Assembly (NCBI RefSeq): GCF_043497005.1
Contig: NZ_JBIEKE010000003.1
Coordinates: 186,001-250,000, forward strand
Origin: Halobacillus_A sp043497005
GTDB taxonomy: Bacteria; Bacillota; Bacilli; Bacillales; Halobacillaceae
DNA: 64,000 bases
Direction of reading: 5' to 3'
The notes below the pieces were generated by a model. The model searched no databases. It was given only the letters and a program-made list of their open reading frames with translations, and was not told where the DNA came from. Shown piece after piece: positions 42,523-51,128 of the stretch (position 1 is the first letter of the stretch; every line of letters starts with the position of its first letter). Made by a program: the position numbers and the translations under genes.

Positions 42523-42954
42523 TTACCGCTTCAAATCTTTCTTAAATACAAAGCTAACGCGATCGTAGTTCATTTTTTGTTCGTAAAAACAATGAGCATT
42601 TTCACGTTGAAGACCCGATGATAGAGCAGCTTTTTCATAACCTTCTTCCTTCGCCCACTGGTGAACAAATGATAAGAGTTTTTCACCATACCCTAATGAC
42701 CGTTTGTCTTCTCGGACCACTAAGTCACAAACCCAAACGAATCGACCATAATATAGAGTAATCATAGGTTTAAAACCAGTGACTGCCACAATCTCTTCCC
42801 CTTTAAACAACCCAAATAACCGGTACATGTCTTTTTCTTTCGCTTCTTTAACTAAAGCTACATATGCTTCTTCGTCTAGATGATTTCTTAACTGTTTCAT
42901 AACAGGAAATGCATCCCTTATTTGTCGTTCCTGCTCCAACTCTCGAATTTCCAT
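42523..42954 (-). CDS. GNAT N-acetyltransferase
   Basis: 143 residues. VWVCDLVVREDKRSLGYGEK with a modified acetyl-CoA loop (R-S-L-G-Y-G) and a C-terminal ENAHCFYEQKMNYDRVSFVF. Short single-domain GNAT; substrate unknown. The HIT pseudogene follows at once. Confidence 0.82.
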   Translation of the reverse strand: MEIRELEQERQIRDAFPVMKQLRNHLDEEAYVALVKEAKEKDMYRLFGLFKGEEIVAVTGFKPMITLYYGRFVWVCDLVVREDKRSLGYGEKLLSFVHQWAKEEGYEKAALSSGLQRENAHCFYEQKMNYDRVSFVFKKDLKR

Positions 42955-43144
42955 TATAGCTATTCCCCTTTAATTATGTAAAATCTTTTAAATTAACAAA
43001 TAAGGCTTGATTAATCTCAAATTAACAATTTTTCATTATTTAACTTGAAACTTTCATCCCTCTTATTATATTGATTTCTATAAATTGTAAGTATCCCTGG
43101 CTCTTAATGCGTATCATTTTGAACTACATACCCTATGATCCAGT

Positions 43145-43162
43145 TGAATGACTGTTCATTCA
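43145..43162. promoter_or_regulatory. FadR-box-like palindrome
   Basis: TGAATGACTGTTCATTCA, a perfect 7-bp inverted repeat matching the B. subtilis FadR consensus TGAATGAMTANTCATTCA at 17 of 18 positions. It lies 191 bases upstream of the GNAT gene at 42954. A 28-codon minus-strand open stretch (43201 to about 43115, no ribosome site) covers it, so it may be a coding accident. Nothing else is seen in 42955-43233. Confidence 0.35.
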
Positions 43163-43233
43163 CCATGTGGGCAACTTTCCCGGAAAACATCTACTATTAT
43201 TTTACAGGAAAGTTCAGTAAATTCAAGATAAGC

Positions 43234-43569
43234 TTATATCATCCCTATTATAAAGGCTAAAAAGATAGCAAAAGGAACAACAAAAGTAATTGTATTTATC
43301 GCTTGTAATATGCTTAATCCTCTACTCACAGCGGTTCGTCTTCTCTGCTGCCCCCTTATAAAATGAAAAGACAGAAATGATAAAAATGGAACAAAAAACC
43401 CCACTCCACCTTGCTTATGAGACAATGCTCCCGCGATTTCCAATAATAAAATGCTAAGTAAAACCATGTTCGTAAAAAATATGGCCATAGGGATAAGATA
43501 CGAACGAATAATCAAGAAGCTCCCTCCTTCTTCTCTAAGTTGTAATTTTCTAATTGAAGTATGTACCAT
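43234..43569 (-). CDS. Small membrane protein, unknown
   Basis: 111 residues from the ATG at 43569, which has AGGAGG upstream; the frame extends to 43590 without a signal. Three hydrophobic segments (about 22-45, 55-72, 88-110) with a basic loop RGQQRRRTAVSRG. No family recognised. Confidence 0.65.
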   Translation of the reverse strand: MVHTSIRKLQLREEGGSFLIIRSYLIPMAIFFTNMVLLSILLLEIAGALSHKQGGVGFFVPFLSFLSFHFIRGQQRRRTAVSRGLSILQAINTITFVVPFAIFLAFIIGMI

Positions 43570-43641
43570 ATTCCTCCTGGTTCTATTCACTTTATCACAG
43601 GTTTTAGAAGAATGACGATTACGATTCCTTTACAAAATATT

Positions 43642-43670
43642 AAAACCAACCTATGAGCTAGGTTGGTTTT
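43642..43670 (-). terminator. Terminator after the 89-residue membrane protein
   Basis: AAAACCAACCTA/TAGGTTGGTTTT stem, four bases beyond the stop at 43675. Confidence 0.85.
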
Positions 43671-43674
43671 AATT

Positions 43675-43944
43675 TTATTGAGGATTAATATATTTTTGAT
43701 ATCTCCGTTCATTTATCCACCACGTGATCACACCGAAGAAGACACCACCAATTACTGCAATAATAATCTTTTCTACAATGATAGAACTCGTAATTCCATC
43801 ACCGAAAAAAGTGTCCATCATAAGTGAGAATAAAAGAAAAATTGTACCATACGCTACAATTCCATAATAACCAATGTACTTCATCTTTCCCATTTCGCGG
43901 GTTTTCTTCCATCGTTCATTTACTAATTTTTGTCTTTCATTCAT
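43675..43944 (-). CDS. Small two-TM protein, unknown
   Basis: 89 residues: charged N-terminus (RQKLVNERWKKTREMGKMKY), helix 1 (about 25-45), helix 2 (58-77), then WWINERRYQKYIN. Start with GGGAGGGG. No family recognised; its own terminator shows it is an independent unit. Confidence 0.6.
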   Translation of the reverse strand: MNERQKLVNERWKKTREMGKMKYIGYYGIVAYGTIFLLFSLMMDTFFGDGITSSIIVEKIIIAVIGGVFFGVITWWINERRYQKYINPQ

Positions 43945-44109
43945 TCTTACCCCTCCCTTTAAAATTCTCTCATGAACCTACAGAAAAATAAATATAAGGT
44001 TGTCAAAAGAGAGTGAACTTCTTTTCATTTTTTTCTATACATTACACCTTCCTTTTGTCTGAAAATAACGTATAATCTGAAATTATATTTACATCAAGGA
44101 GGTTACACA

Positions 44110-45072
44110 ATGAGAACATTAGACAGAATTAGCAATTTTGTAGGAAGTACTTTTGCCATATGGGTGTTATTGTTTGCGGTCTTAGCCTTTATCTTCCCAT
44201 CAGGCTTTACGTGGATCGCTCCTTATATCGTTCCTCTACTTGGAATCATTATGTTTGGAATGGGACTAACCTTAACAAAGGATGATTTCAAAGAAGTTTT
44301 CCGTCGTCCGAAAGATGTAGCGGTAGGAGTAGGTGCACAGTTTATTATCATGCCTCTGCTTGCATTTTTGCTCGTCACACTTTTACCCGTTTCTCCCGAA
44401 GTAGCAGTAGGTGTTATTTTAGTTGGTTGCTGTCCCGGTGGCACAGCGTCTAATGTGATGACTTACTTATCAAAAGGAGATACAGCTTTATCGGTTGCTA
44501 TTACTTCGGTTTCCACGTTGTTGGCACCTATCGTTACTCCAGCACTTATGCTGTTATTTGCCAGTCAATGGCTTCCTGTATCAGCAATTGATATGTTTTT
44601 TTCTATCGTAAACGTCGTTCTCATCCCTATTATCCTAGGATTAATTGTACGTGCTGTTCTTGGATCTAAAGTAGAAGCAGGGATAAAATCTGTTCCGCTG
44701 ATCTCTGTAGTTGCAATCGTAGCCATTGTGGCAGCCGTGATCGGCGCAAATCAACAACAAATCATAGAAACGGGACTTATTATCTTCGCAATTATTGTAC
44801 TGCATAATATTCTTGGCTACTTTACAGGTTATGGATTAGGAAAATTATTCAAAATGGGACCATCTAAACAACAAGCTGTTTCTATAGAAGTTGGGATGCA
44901 AAATTCCGGTCTAGGGGCATCTTTAGCATCTGTTCATTTCAGCCCTGTAGCAGCTGTTCCCAGCGCCATTTTCAGTGTTTGGCATAATATTTCCGGGCCT
45001 ATCATTGCAACGATTTATCGAAAGAAACAAGAGAAACAACAATCATCCACATCTGTTCAAAGAGCTTCATAG
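44110..45072 (+). CDS. Bile acid:sodium symporter (BASS) family transporter
   Basis: 320 residues, about nine to ten transmembrane helices. GCCPGGTASNVMTYLSKGDT and SVEVGMQNSGLG-type segment (SIEVGMQNSGLGASLASVHF) are the family signatures, including sodium-site residues. Like B. subtilis YocS. It probably imports an organic anion with Na+, fitting a sodium-rich environment. AAGGAGG precedes the ATG. Repeat copy B follows the stop. Confidence 0.9.
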   Translation: MRTLDRISNFVGSTFAIWVLLFAVLAFIFPSGFTWIAPYIVPLLGIIMFGMGLTLTKDDFKEVFRRPKDVAVGVGAQFIIMPLLAFLLVTLLPVSPEVAVGVILVGCCPGGTASNVMTYLSKGDTALSVAITSVSTLLAPIVTPALMLLFASQWLPVSAIDMFFSIVNVVLIPIILGLIVRAVLGSKVEAGIKSVPLISVVAIVAIVAAVIGANQQQIIETGLIIFAIIVLHNILGYFTGYGLGKLFKMGPSKQQAVSIEVGMQNSGLGASLASVHFSPVAAVPSAIFSVWHNISGPIIATIYRKKQEKQQSSTSVQRAS

Positions 45073-45102
45073 TAGAAAGAGGACGAGGCAAAACTGAATA
45101 CA

Positions 45103-45152
45103 ACATAAAATCATCCGAACGATTTCATTAAATCAGTTCGGATGATTTATGT
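45103..45152 (+). repeat. Interspersed palindrome copy B
   Basis: ACATAAAATCATCCGAACGA pairs imperfectly with the arm ending at 45152; 30 bases after the transporter stop. The box CGCTCCGTCAAAAT follows at 45174-45187. Confidence 0.8.
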
Positions 45153-45265
45153 GAATGAAAAGTTTTTTACTATCGCTCCGTCAAAATACTTCGCTAATGA
45201 TCTGCTTTTTTGTTATTTAAATTTCCTCATTCGTTTTTGACACCATTTGGTTTTCCCGGCAGCTT

Positions 45266-45982
45266 TTATTTATGCTTAAAAGGACACTGCCCTCTAATAG
45301 GTTCAACATCGTCGCCAATAAAGTATTGTTTCCACTCCCGGTGATTTGGATCGCCATAGTGGCTGATATTCGGATGCTTCGGCAGTTGGTCCCATTTCTC
45401 CACACGCTCTCTCACTTTATCACGTGACATGATGCCGCCATCTGAGGTGCCTTCTAGCCCTTCAAAAATACGTCTTGGCTGAAAACCCAAGACCAGGCTG
45501 TTCCCTAAGTCTCTTGTCTTTCTCTGTTTATAGGCAGGCGCATTTCCAAAAGCAAAGAACGGTTCTCCTGCAAATGAGAAGGCCCATAGATGATGATCCG
45601 GATCCGCCGGGTAATCTTTCGGCCAAGGCACTTGATCATGGTTGTGTAAGTACTGCAAGATTTCCCAGAAATATTTTCTATAATAAGGGATTGATTTTTC
45701 CTGCTTTTCTGGTTCTACGAATAAAAAGAAACCATGCCTAATCATCCTCTTTTGATCATCGAATAAACGGAGGAACGATTCTAACGTATCAGGGAGGTGT
45801 TCCCAATTATCATGAGTTATATAGGAATACCTTAGTTCTCCACGTTTCTCTCCTGACATTCCGAAGTAACAAGGAAATGTTTTATCAGTTACGACATCTC
45901 GGAAAGTTTCGTACTCTCTCGTCACCCAGGAAGGAACTTTATCTATATTTGTCATATCTTTCTTCGTAAACAAAAAACTCAA
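45266..45982 (-). CDS. YqcI/YcgG family protein
   Basis: 238 residues from TTG 45982, which has GAGAGGTG nine bases before; ATG 45955 has a poor site. CYFGMSGEKRGELRYSYITH, WKYFWEILQ-type segment (YYRKYFWEILQYLHNHDQVP), HHLWAFSFAGEPFFAFGNAP and the C-terminal CPF mark the YqcI/YcgG family. One characterised relative (GntA) is a haem enzyme that hydroxylates arginine-derived substrates; whether this one does is unknown. Single gene. Confidence 0.85.
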   Translation of the reverse strand: MSFLFTKKDMTNIDKVPSWVTREYETFRDVVTDKTFPCYFGMSGEKRGELRYSYITHDNWEHLPDTLESFLRLFDDQKRMIRHGFFLFVEPEKQEKSIPYYRKYFWEILQYLHNHDQVPWPKDYPADPDHHLWAFSFAGEPFFAFGNAPAYKQRKTRDLGNSLVLGFQPRRIFEGLEGTSDGGIMSRDKVRERVEKWDQLPKHPNISHYGDPNHREWKQYFIGDDVEPIRGQCPFKHK

Positions 45983-46051
45983 CGGAACATTCACCTCTCT
46001 AGCACATAATATTTCTTTTATACCCTTCCACCATCTTAGCAAAACAGAATA

Positions 46052-46086
46052 TAAAAAAGGAGCTTACTTCAATAAGTAAGCTCCTT
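46052..46086 (-). terminator. Terminator of the symporter gene
   Basis: AAGGAGCTTACTT/AAGTAAGCTCCTT stem followed by TTTTTT on the minus strand. Confidence 0.92.
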
Positions 46087-46091
46087 AATCA

Positions 46092-47333
46092 TTACAAAGG
46101 TTTTTCCACTGTATGATGGGGTTCTTCTTTATTTTTTTCTGACTTATCAACCGCTACAGCACAAGCCGCATCTCCTGTGATGTTTACCGCTGTACGCGCC
46201 ATATCAAGTACACGGTCTATTCCGAGAATCAGGGCAATGCCCTCCACTGGAAGAGAAACCTGAGTTAATACCATCGCCAGCATGATTAATCCGACACCTG
46301 GTACCCCAGCTGTACCAATACTTGCAAGAACGGCTGTTAATACAACCATGACTAACTGAGCGAAGGATAAATCACTGCCATACACTTGAGCAATGAACAA
46401 AGTAGCTACCCCTTGCATAATCGCCGTTCCATCCATATTTACGGTTGCGCCCAACGGCTGTACGAAACTGCTCACTGGTTTAGATACGCCGAGTCGCTCC
46501 TGTGCTGTCTTCATAGAAATAGGGAGCACAGCACTACTGCTTGACGTACTGAAAGCGACAGTCATAGCAGGGAAGAAGTTTTTGAAGAAAAAGATGGGAT
46601 TCATCTTTCCTATGAAGTAAACAATAGAACCATAGAAAAGAGCACCATGAATAACTAATCCAGCAATGACGAGGACCATGTAGGCAAACATCGCTCTCAT
46701 ACCATCAATTCCCATTTCACCGATGGCAGAAGCAAGTAAGCCAAATGCACCATATGGAGCAAAGCGCATAATCAAGTTAACAAGCCACATCATAATTTCA
46801 TTACCCTGCTCAATCAAGTTGAATATCCCAGCTGTTTTCTGGCCTAGCATGGCTAAAGCCAATCCTATGAAAATGGAGAACGTAATAATTTGCAGCATAT
46901 TTTCTTCTGCCATAGACTGCAGCGGGTTCTCCGGAATAATGTTTGTAAATGTATCGACTACACCCGGTGCTTCTTCCTGCTGCTCATAATTAGCACCTGA
47001 TGGATCTATGTTCGCATTGCCTGGCTCAAATATAAAGGCTAATAGTAAAGCGATCGTAATGGCAACGGTGGTGGATATTAAAAAGAATCCTATTGTTTTC
47101 CCACCAATTCTCCCCAGCTTCTTTGGGTCACCTAATGAAGCCGTCCCAAGCGTAATGGAAAAGAACACAATCGGAACAACAAGCATTTTAATTAAATTAA
47201 GAAAAATAGTCCCTAATGGATCAAATAAATACGTATCTAATTGAGTAAATAAATCTGGTGAAGTAAGGTTTAAAACTAATCCAATAACGGCACCTAAAAT
47301 TAAACCTATGAATATTTTAATCGTTAAGTTCAT
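46092..47333 (-). CDS. Dicarboxylate/amino-acid:cation symporter (GltP/DctA type)
   Basis: 413 residues. The Ser-rich re-entrant loop FSTSSSSAVLPISMKTAQE, the motif PLGATVNMDGTAIMQG and GVPGVGLIMLAMVL are those of glutamate/aspartate or C4-dicarboxylate symporters of the inner membrane. GGAGGCG precedes the ATG. The final 25 residues are charged and cytoplasmic. Substrate (glutamate vs dicarboxylate) cannot be fixed; glutamate would feed the proline operon. Confidence 0.92.
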   Translation of the reverse strand: MNLTIKIFIGLILGAVIGLVLNLTSPDLFTQLDTYLFDPLGTIFLNLIKMLVVPIVFFSITLGTASLGDPKKLGRIGGKTIGFFLISTTVAITIALLLAFIFEPGNANIDPSGANYEQQEEAPGVVDTFTNIIPENPLQSMAEENMLQIITFSIFIGLALAMLGQKTAGIFNLIEQGNEIMMWLVNLIMRFAPYGAFGLLASAIGEMGIDGMRAMFAYMVLVIAGLVIHGALFYGSIVYFIGKMNPIFFFKNFFPAMTVAFSTSSSSAVLPISMKTAQERLGVSKPVSSFVQPLGATVNMDGTAIMQGVATLFIAQVYGSDLSFAQLVMVVLTAVLASIGTAGVPGVGLIMLAMVLTQVSLPVEGIALILGIDRVLDMARTAVNITGDAACAVAVDKSEKNKEEPHHTVEKPL

Positions 47334-47535
47334 GTAACTTTCGCCTCCTTGCTTTTAGTTGTAAAAGCTCGTTTACTCCTATATATGAGCGATTATAGGA
47401 GTTTATGTGTCGGAAAATTCAGCCAACTCATTGTTGGCGGGGTCATTTAGTGTGGAAAGGTCCTTTTCTAAATTATCAGACCAAAGAATAAAAGCAAATA
47501 CGACAAATAACCTATATTATTGCCGTATTTTGCTA

Positions 47536-47576
47536 TAAAAAAGAGATAACGTGCGTACCTTCCACACATTACCTCT
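47536..47576 (-). terminator. Terminator after the histidine-kinase relic
   Basis: AGAGGTAATGTG/CGCACGTTATCTCT-type stem followed by TTTTTTATAG on the minus strand; a leftover of the decayed gene. Confidence 0.7.
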
Positions 47577-47800
47577 ATTTTATCGGAATTTTTACGACAA
47601 ATGTATGGGGATATCCTTTCATTTGCAGTTTTAACTCCCCTTCATGACGCTCCATTATATCTTTACTTATAGCCTAAACCTAAACCTAAACCAGCCCCAC
47701 CTTCCTATCTACTCATAGGCGTATCCACCCGATAGAATCGATCAAATACTTTATTTTTTTCTTCGATTGGAATAGATTGAAAAAATGATGTACTCTTCAT
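47575..47800 (-). pseudogene. Histidine-kinase C-terminal fragment
   Basis: Minus strand reads SIPIEEKNKVFDRFYRVDTP, then an in-frame TAG, EGGAGLGLGLG (G2 ATP-lid box), a frameshift, and KDIMERHEGELKLQMKGYPH with the tail TFVVKIPIK and TAG at 47575. This is the end of an HATPase domain of a sensor kinase; the rest and any partner regulator are gone. The plus-strand frame 47824-48015 beside it has no recognised similarity. Confidence 0.78.
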
Positions 47801-48051
47801 GCAAATTCTAACCTTTAATTATATTGGATTCGTTTCCTTTAATGATAGGCTATGGCATTGTCGATGAAATAAGAAAAGCGATCAAAAATGACAGAACTCT
47901 TAAGTCTCAGGCAGGTTGTGCAATCATAAGATTAACTCCGTTCGGCTTGGTGGCTAGAAATAGGGTGAGCGCATTGAGAAAGGTTTATAAAGAAACGCAG
48001 CAAGTGATATGGTAAAATCAAACCATTCTATAGTAGAAAGGATGAACAGTG

Positions 48052-48537
48052 ATGTACGGGATTGAAGAAAAACGCGAGGATTTAATTACTTTTTTGAAAG
48101 AAGTACCAAATGATGATGCGCAGCAAAAGCCGGACAAAGACTCCTGGTCCATTCTTGAAATTGCTGAACACCTTTATTTAATGGAACAACTCATCAGCTA
48201 CCAAATCGGCCAACAGCTTGAAGAAGGATCACCTCAAGAAACAGCTGAGAAGCCAATTCATAAAACAACTAATCGAGACTTTAAAGTTGAAGCACCTGAA
48301 GTCGTTCAACCAAAAGGTGAATTCAATTCCGTAGAAGAGTTAAGTGATGCTTTAGCCAAAAGCCGTGAAACGACTTTATTTCTTATCCACAATAAAGAAA
48401 AGGAAACATTAGAGAAATACGCTTTCCCTCATCCTTCTTTTGGAGACATGTCACTAAAGCAGTGGGTAGAGTTTATCGGATGGCATGAGCTTCGTCATCT
48501 TGATCAAATGAAAGAGGTTTATTCATCAATTAAATAG
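48052..48537 (+). CDS. DinB/YfiT-like metal-binding protein
   Basis: 161 residues, four-helix bundle type. The three metal-ligand His are likely in EIAEHLYLMEQ and GWHELRHLDQM. ATG 48052 has AAAGGA upstream; a GTG at 48049 is also in frame. DinB-fold proteins act as thiol (bacillithiol/mycothiol)-dependent transferases; the substrate is unknown. Confidence 0.85.
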   Translation: MYGIEEKREDLITFLKEVPNDDAQQKPDKDSWSILEIAEHLYLMEQLISYQIGQQLEEGSPQETAEKPIHKTTNRDFKVEAPEVVQPKGEFNSVEELSDALAKSRETTLFLIHNKEKETLEKYAFPHPSFGDMSLKQWVEFIGWHELRHLDQMKEVYSSIK

Positions 48538-48604
48538 CTTTTTTTCTTTCCGCCAGCCCATCCCTTTTCAAAATGCCCCTGAAATTTAATTCAGGGTAAT
48601 AAGA

Positions 48605-48640
48605 TAAAAAATAAGACTGTAGAGAACGTTCTCTACAGTC
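48605..48640 (-). terminator. Terminator of the mntA-hepT pair
   Basis: Perfect 13-bp inverted repeat GACTGTAGAGAAC/GTTCTCTACAGTC (48615-48640), then TTATTTTTT on the minus strand. Confidence 0.85.
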
Positions 48641-48672
48641 TAAGACAGCTTGGTTAAGTTGTCTTTTTCTAG

Positions 48673-49077
48673 TTAATATTTTAGTATTTCTTTTCCCAGC
48701 AGGGACAAATCTTTTAAATCATTTTCTACAGTTCTCTTAAGGAAATTGAGGTTTATCTTCTTACTATCATCTACAGCGATATGTCTAAACTCTTCCATGT
48801 TTTTTAATTTTAATTTTAATGATTGATTAATGATTCCTTTTTCATATAGAATATCGAATGAATCTCTAAAGCTTTGTGGAACCCCGAGGTGGTATTCAGC
48901 AATTATGTGGATGGATAAATCAATAGCTGCTTTGCAGGCTCGGTGAATATTAAGCACAATGGAATCTTGTTTAATCGTGTCTAGAAGCTCATTAGGATTA
49001 TCATCATACACTGTATATACTTTTTGAATACTTCGTTCCATTGAGTTAACTTTTCTAATGATTACCTCATCCTTCAT
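48673..49077 (-). CDS. hepT: HepT-like (DUF86) protein with degenerate active site
   Basis: 134 residues, all helical. In HepT toxins an R-x4-H-x-Y motif forms the HEPN RNase site and its Tyr is AMPylated by MntA. Here the matching stretch is EFRHIAVDDSKKIN: R98 is kept, but Asp103 replaces His and Ser105 replaces Tyr. N-terminal residues 38-52 (QDSIVLNIHRACKAAIDLSI) are normal. It follows mntA with a two-base gap. RNase activity is therefore doubtful. Confidence 0.82.
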   Translation of the reverse strand: MKDEVIIRKVNSMERSIQKVYTVYDDNPNELLDTIKQDSIVLNIHRACKAAIDLSIHIIAEYHLGVPQSFRDSFDILYEKGIINQSLKLKLKNMEEFRHIAVDDSKKINLNFLKRTVENDLKDLSLLGKEILKY

Positions 49078-49079
49078 TC

Positions 49080-49472
49080 TTATGCCCTTCTTTCATCGAT
49101 GCTATTAGCGATAAACGACTGTTCCTCATTTAATAGTGCATACATACTATAAGCTTTCATCTGCATGCCCATACGTAATAAATCATTTTCAGAATAAATA
49201 ACTGTTCCTCTAGAAAAAATTTGAGCTTGAAAAATATGAGATGCATTACGCAGATCTATAAGATTTACTTCAATATCAATTAGTTCAGCCAGTTGTTGAG
49301 CAATTAAGAAAAGTTTATAGGAAGATAGCTTTTGATCGCTGCAAAAGGCTAAATCAATATCACTTTCACCTCTTTCAGATCCTTTTTGATAAGAACCGAA
49401 CATCACAATAAAAGAAGGTTCTAATTTCATAGTTAAAAACGCTCTCATATACGGAATGATATTACTATGCAA
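49080..49472 (-). CDS. mntA: MntA-like minimal nucleotidyltransferase (antitoxin)
   Basis: 130 residues. MFGSYQKGSERGESDIDLAF contains G-S-x10-D-x-D exactly (G26, S27, D38, D40), the AMPylase motif of MntA. The start is TTG with GGGGTG upstream. MntA normally inactivates HepT by AMPylating the motif Tyr; that Tyr is missing in the adjacent HepT. The catalytic residues of MntA itself look intact. Confidence 0.84.
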   Translation of the reverse strand: MHSNIIPYMRAFLTMKLEPSFIVMFGSYQKGSERGESDIDLAFCSDQKLSSYKLFLIAQQLAELIDIEVNLIDLRNASHIFQAQIFSRGTVIYSENDLLRMGMQMKAYSMYALLNEEQSFIANSIDERRA

Positions 49473-49516
49473 GTCATCATCACCCCTTTTTCATAGTGTG
49501 CCCTCCAAGCCAACAA

Positions 49517-49543
49517 AAAGAGCTGACATCAAGCCAGCTCTTT
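49517..49543 (-). terminator. Hairpin terminator
   Basis: AAAGAGCTG/CAGCTCTTT stem followed by TTTTGTTGG on the minus strand, 217 bases after the C45 gene stop. 49544-49759 holds nothing else recognised. Confidence 0.75.
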
Positions 49544-49759
49544 CCGTTACAACCTTACCATTCTATCCTTCAAGTGTATTCTTCATATCATACAGAAAGC
49601 TGCAGAGCTAAACCTTCTACTAATCTATCCCTTGCTTATATTAAGCAGTTCCTCATCTGTAGCCTTCCTAAACATCTTTTTTCTAGAATTAGTAAAATTC
49701 CTGTACTCATGTCAGATGTGGTAAGCATGGGTAAAAATGGAAAAACAGCCCCCATGGCG

Positions 49760-50830
49760 CTATTTATCTTTCCCTGTCCAATATGCTCTTTCATCCATAT
49801 GAACAAAAGGTAGTTCCGTATCAACTTTTCCTGTAATTTGCGTGAAAGTAAAGTCTTCTCCTGATAACCAATGGGAAAAATCAAACTCAACAGGTGTCTG
49901 GTCTCCTCCTAGAGCAAACCATGTTTTCATTTCATTAGGTAAATACCCGGATGTATGTATGGTACCTGCCCAATTGTTATACTGCTTTGAGAATACTCCT
50001 TGATCCGTATCATTCATCAGACGAAACGCCTCATACGCATTATTTAACCGGTGACGTGCCCCATTAATCGCATCTAGTCTTTTCATAGAATCAACGAGAT
50101 GATTTCGATTTTCTTTTTTCATAATTTCGAAATGGTTGGTACACACATCAGAAGTACGAACTTCAACTCCACGGGGAGAAGCTTCTACTACAAATGTTTG
50201 GCTGCTCCGGTCAAATACAACGTAACTAAACGAATGACGATGAGGAATTTCTTTTAACATTCGAACGGCTTCTTCTACGTTAGCACATGCCTCTAAAACC
50301 AGGCGTCCAATCATGCAGCAAATGAATCCATCGCCTGGCTTTTTCCGATGCATAAAATTGTACCCTAAGACGAGACCATGTTCATTCATCCCATCCATTC
50401 GACCTGTGATTCGCTGTGATGGTCCTGCAATTGAATAGCCGCCGTCTGTCGGCTGGAAGAATACATACCTGCCTTCATAGGTTTTTGGCATGTAGTCATA
50501 GTTTCGAATAAAATACCCGTCACCTGTCATAATCGAACAGCCTGAACGTTTATAATCGATACGATAACCGCCATACTCCATCATCACTCGTTCCATGGGC
50601 CATTCCAATGCATCCCGTAAGCCCAGCAGTTCCTCCCATAACCAGGGAGCAAACCGAGTGAGTGCTTCTTTGACTTCGTCTTCTTGTACAATGAATCGAG
50701 GTCTGCGCACCTTCCATTGGTGCTCTCGATTTTTAACCGTTAAGGAGTTTTTCAACAATTGACCTTGCTTGTAACCAAAATTATAATGCGTGCCTCTAAA
50801 CTGTAAAATATCACTATGTATATGCTTCAT
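49760..50830 (-). CDS. C45-type autoproteolytic acyltransferase/amidohydrolase
   Basis: 356 residues from ATG 50830, preceded by AGAGGG; the frame to 50863 lacks a signal. The Ntn-hydrolase Cys is likely the first residue after cleavage in RIDYKRSGCSIMTGDGY, followed by FIRNYDYMP; GLVLGYNFMHRK and SFSYVVFDRSS fit the acyl-CoA:6-aminopenicillanate acyltransferase-like family. Bacillus relatives have unknown substrates (N-acyl amino acids or related amides are plausible). Single gene. Confidence 0.84.
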   Translation of the reverse strand: MKHIHSDILQFRGTHYNFGYKQGQLLKNSLTVKNREHQWKVRRPRFIVQEDEVKEALTRFAPWLWEELLGLRDALEWPMERVMMEYGGYRIDYKRSGCSIMTGDGYFIRNYDYMPKTYEGRYVFFQPTDGGYSIAGPSQRITGRMDGMNEHGLVLGYNFMHRKKPGDGFICCMIGRLVLEACANVEEAVRMLKEIPHRHSFSYVVFDRSSQTFVVEASPRGVEVRTSDVCTNHFEIMKKENRNHLVDSMKRLDAINGARHRLNNAYEAFRLMNDTDQGVFSKQYNNWAGTIHTSGYLPNEMKTWFALGGDQTPVEFDFSHWLSGEDFTFTQITGKVDTELPFVHMDERAYWTGKDK

Positions 50831-51049
50831 GTTATACCCTCTTTTACGACTAGTATTCTTCATAGTTTAATCGACAATCCCGAGTGGATAAAGTGATTAA
50901 ACTTAATAAAGGTCGGAACATAAGTAAAGCAGGGCAGTCAAAAACGAAAGATTGTATAAACGCAGATCCTTAGCGTAGTCAAAATGCGAAGACTCCTGTG
51001 GGAACAGCGTGAGCCGATTTTGACGGAGCGATGGCGTGGAGTCTCATTA

Positions 51050-51098
51050 ACATAAATAATCCGAACTGATTTCACCAGAATCGTTCGGATTATTTATA
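51050..51098 (-). repeat. Interspersed palindrome copy C
   Basis: Palindrome ACATAAATAATCCGAACTGA with its complementary arm, 30 bases after the tcyC-like stop. The box CGCTCCGTCAAAAT lies next to it on the minus strand (51017-51030), then GTTCCCACAGGAGTCTTCGC, shared with copy A. Confidence 0.8.
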
Positions 51099-51128
51099 TT
51101 TTATTTAATTATGTCACAGTCTCTTCTA

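Noticed and set aside
45103..45152. CRISPR-like repeat units
   Set aside because: Copies are kilobases apart, palindromic and not in an array; no cas genes.
47824..48015. Plus-strand 63-codon frame before the DinB gene
   Set aside because: No ribosome site for its TTG start, no recognised similarity; kept only as a note in the kinase relic entry.
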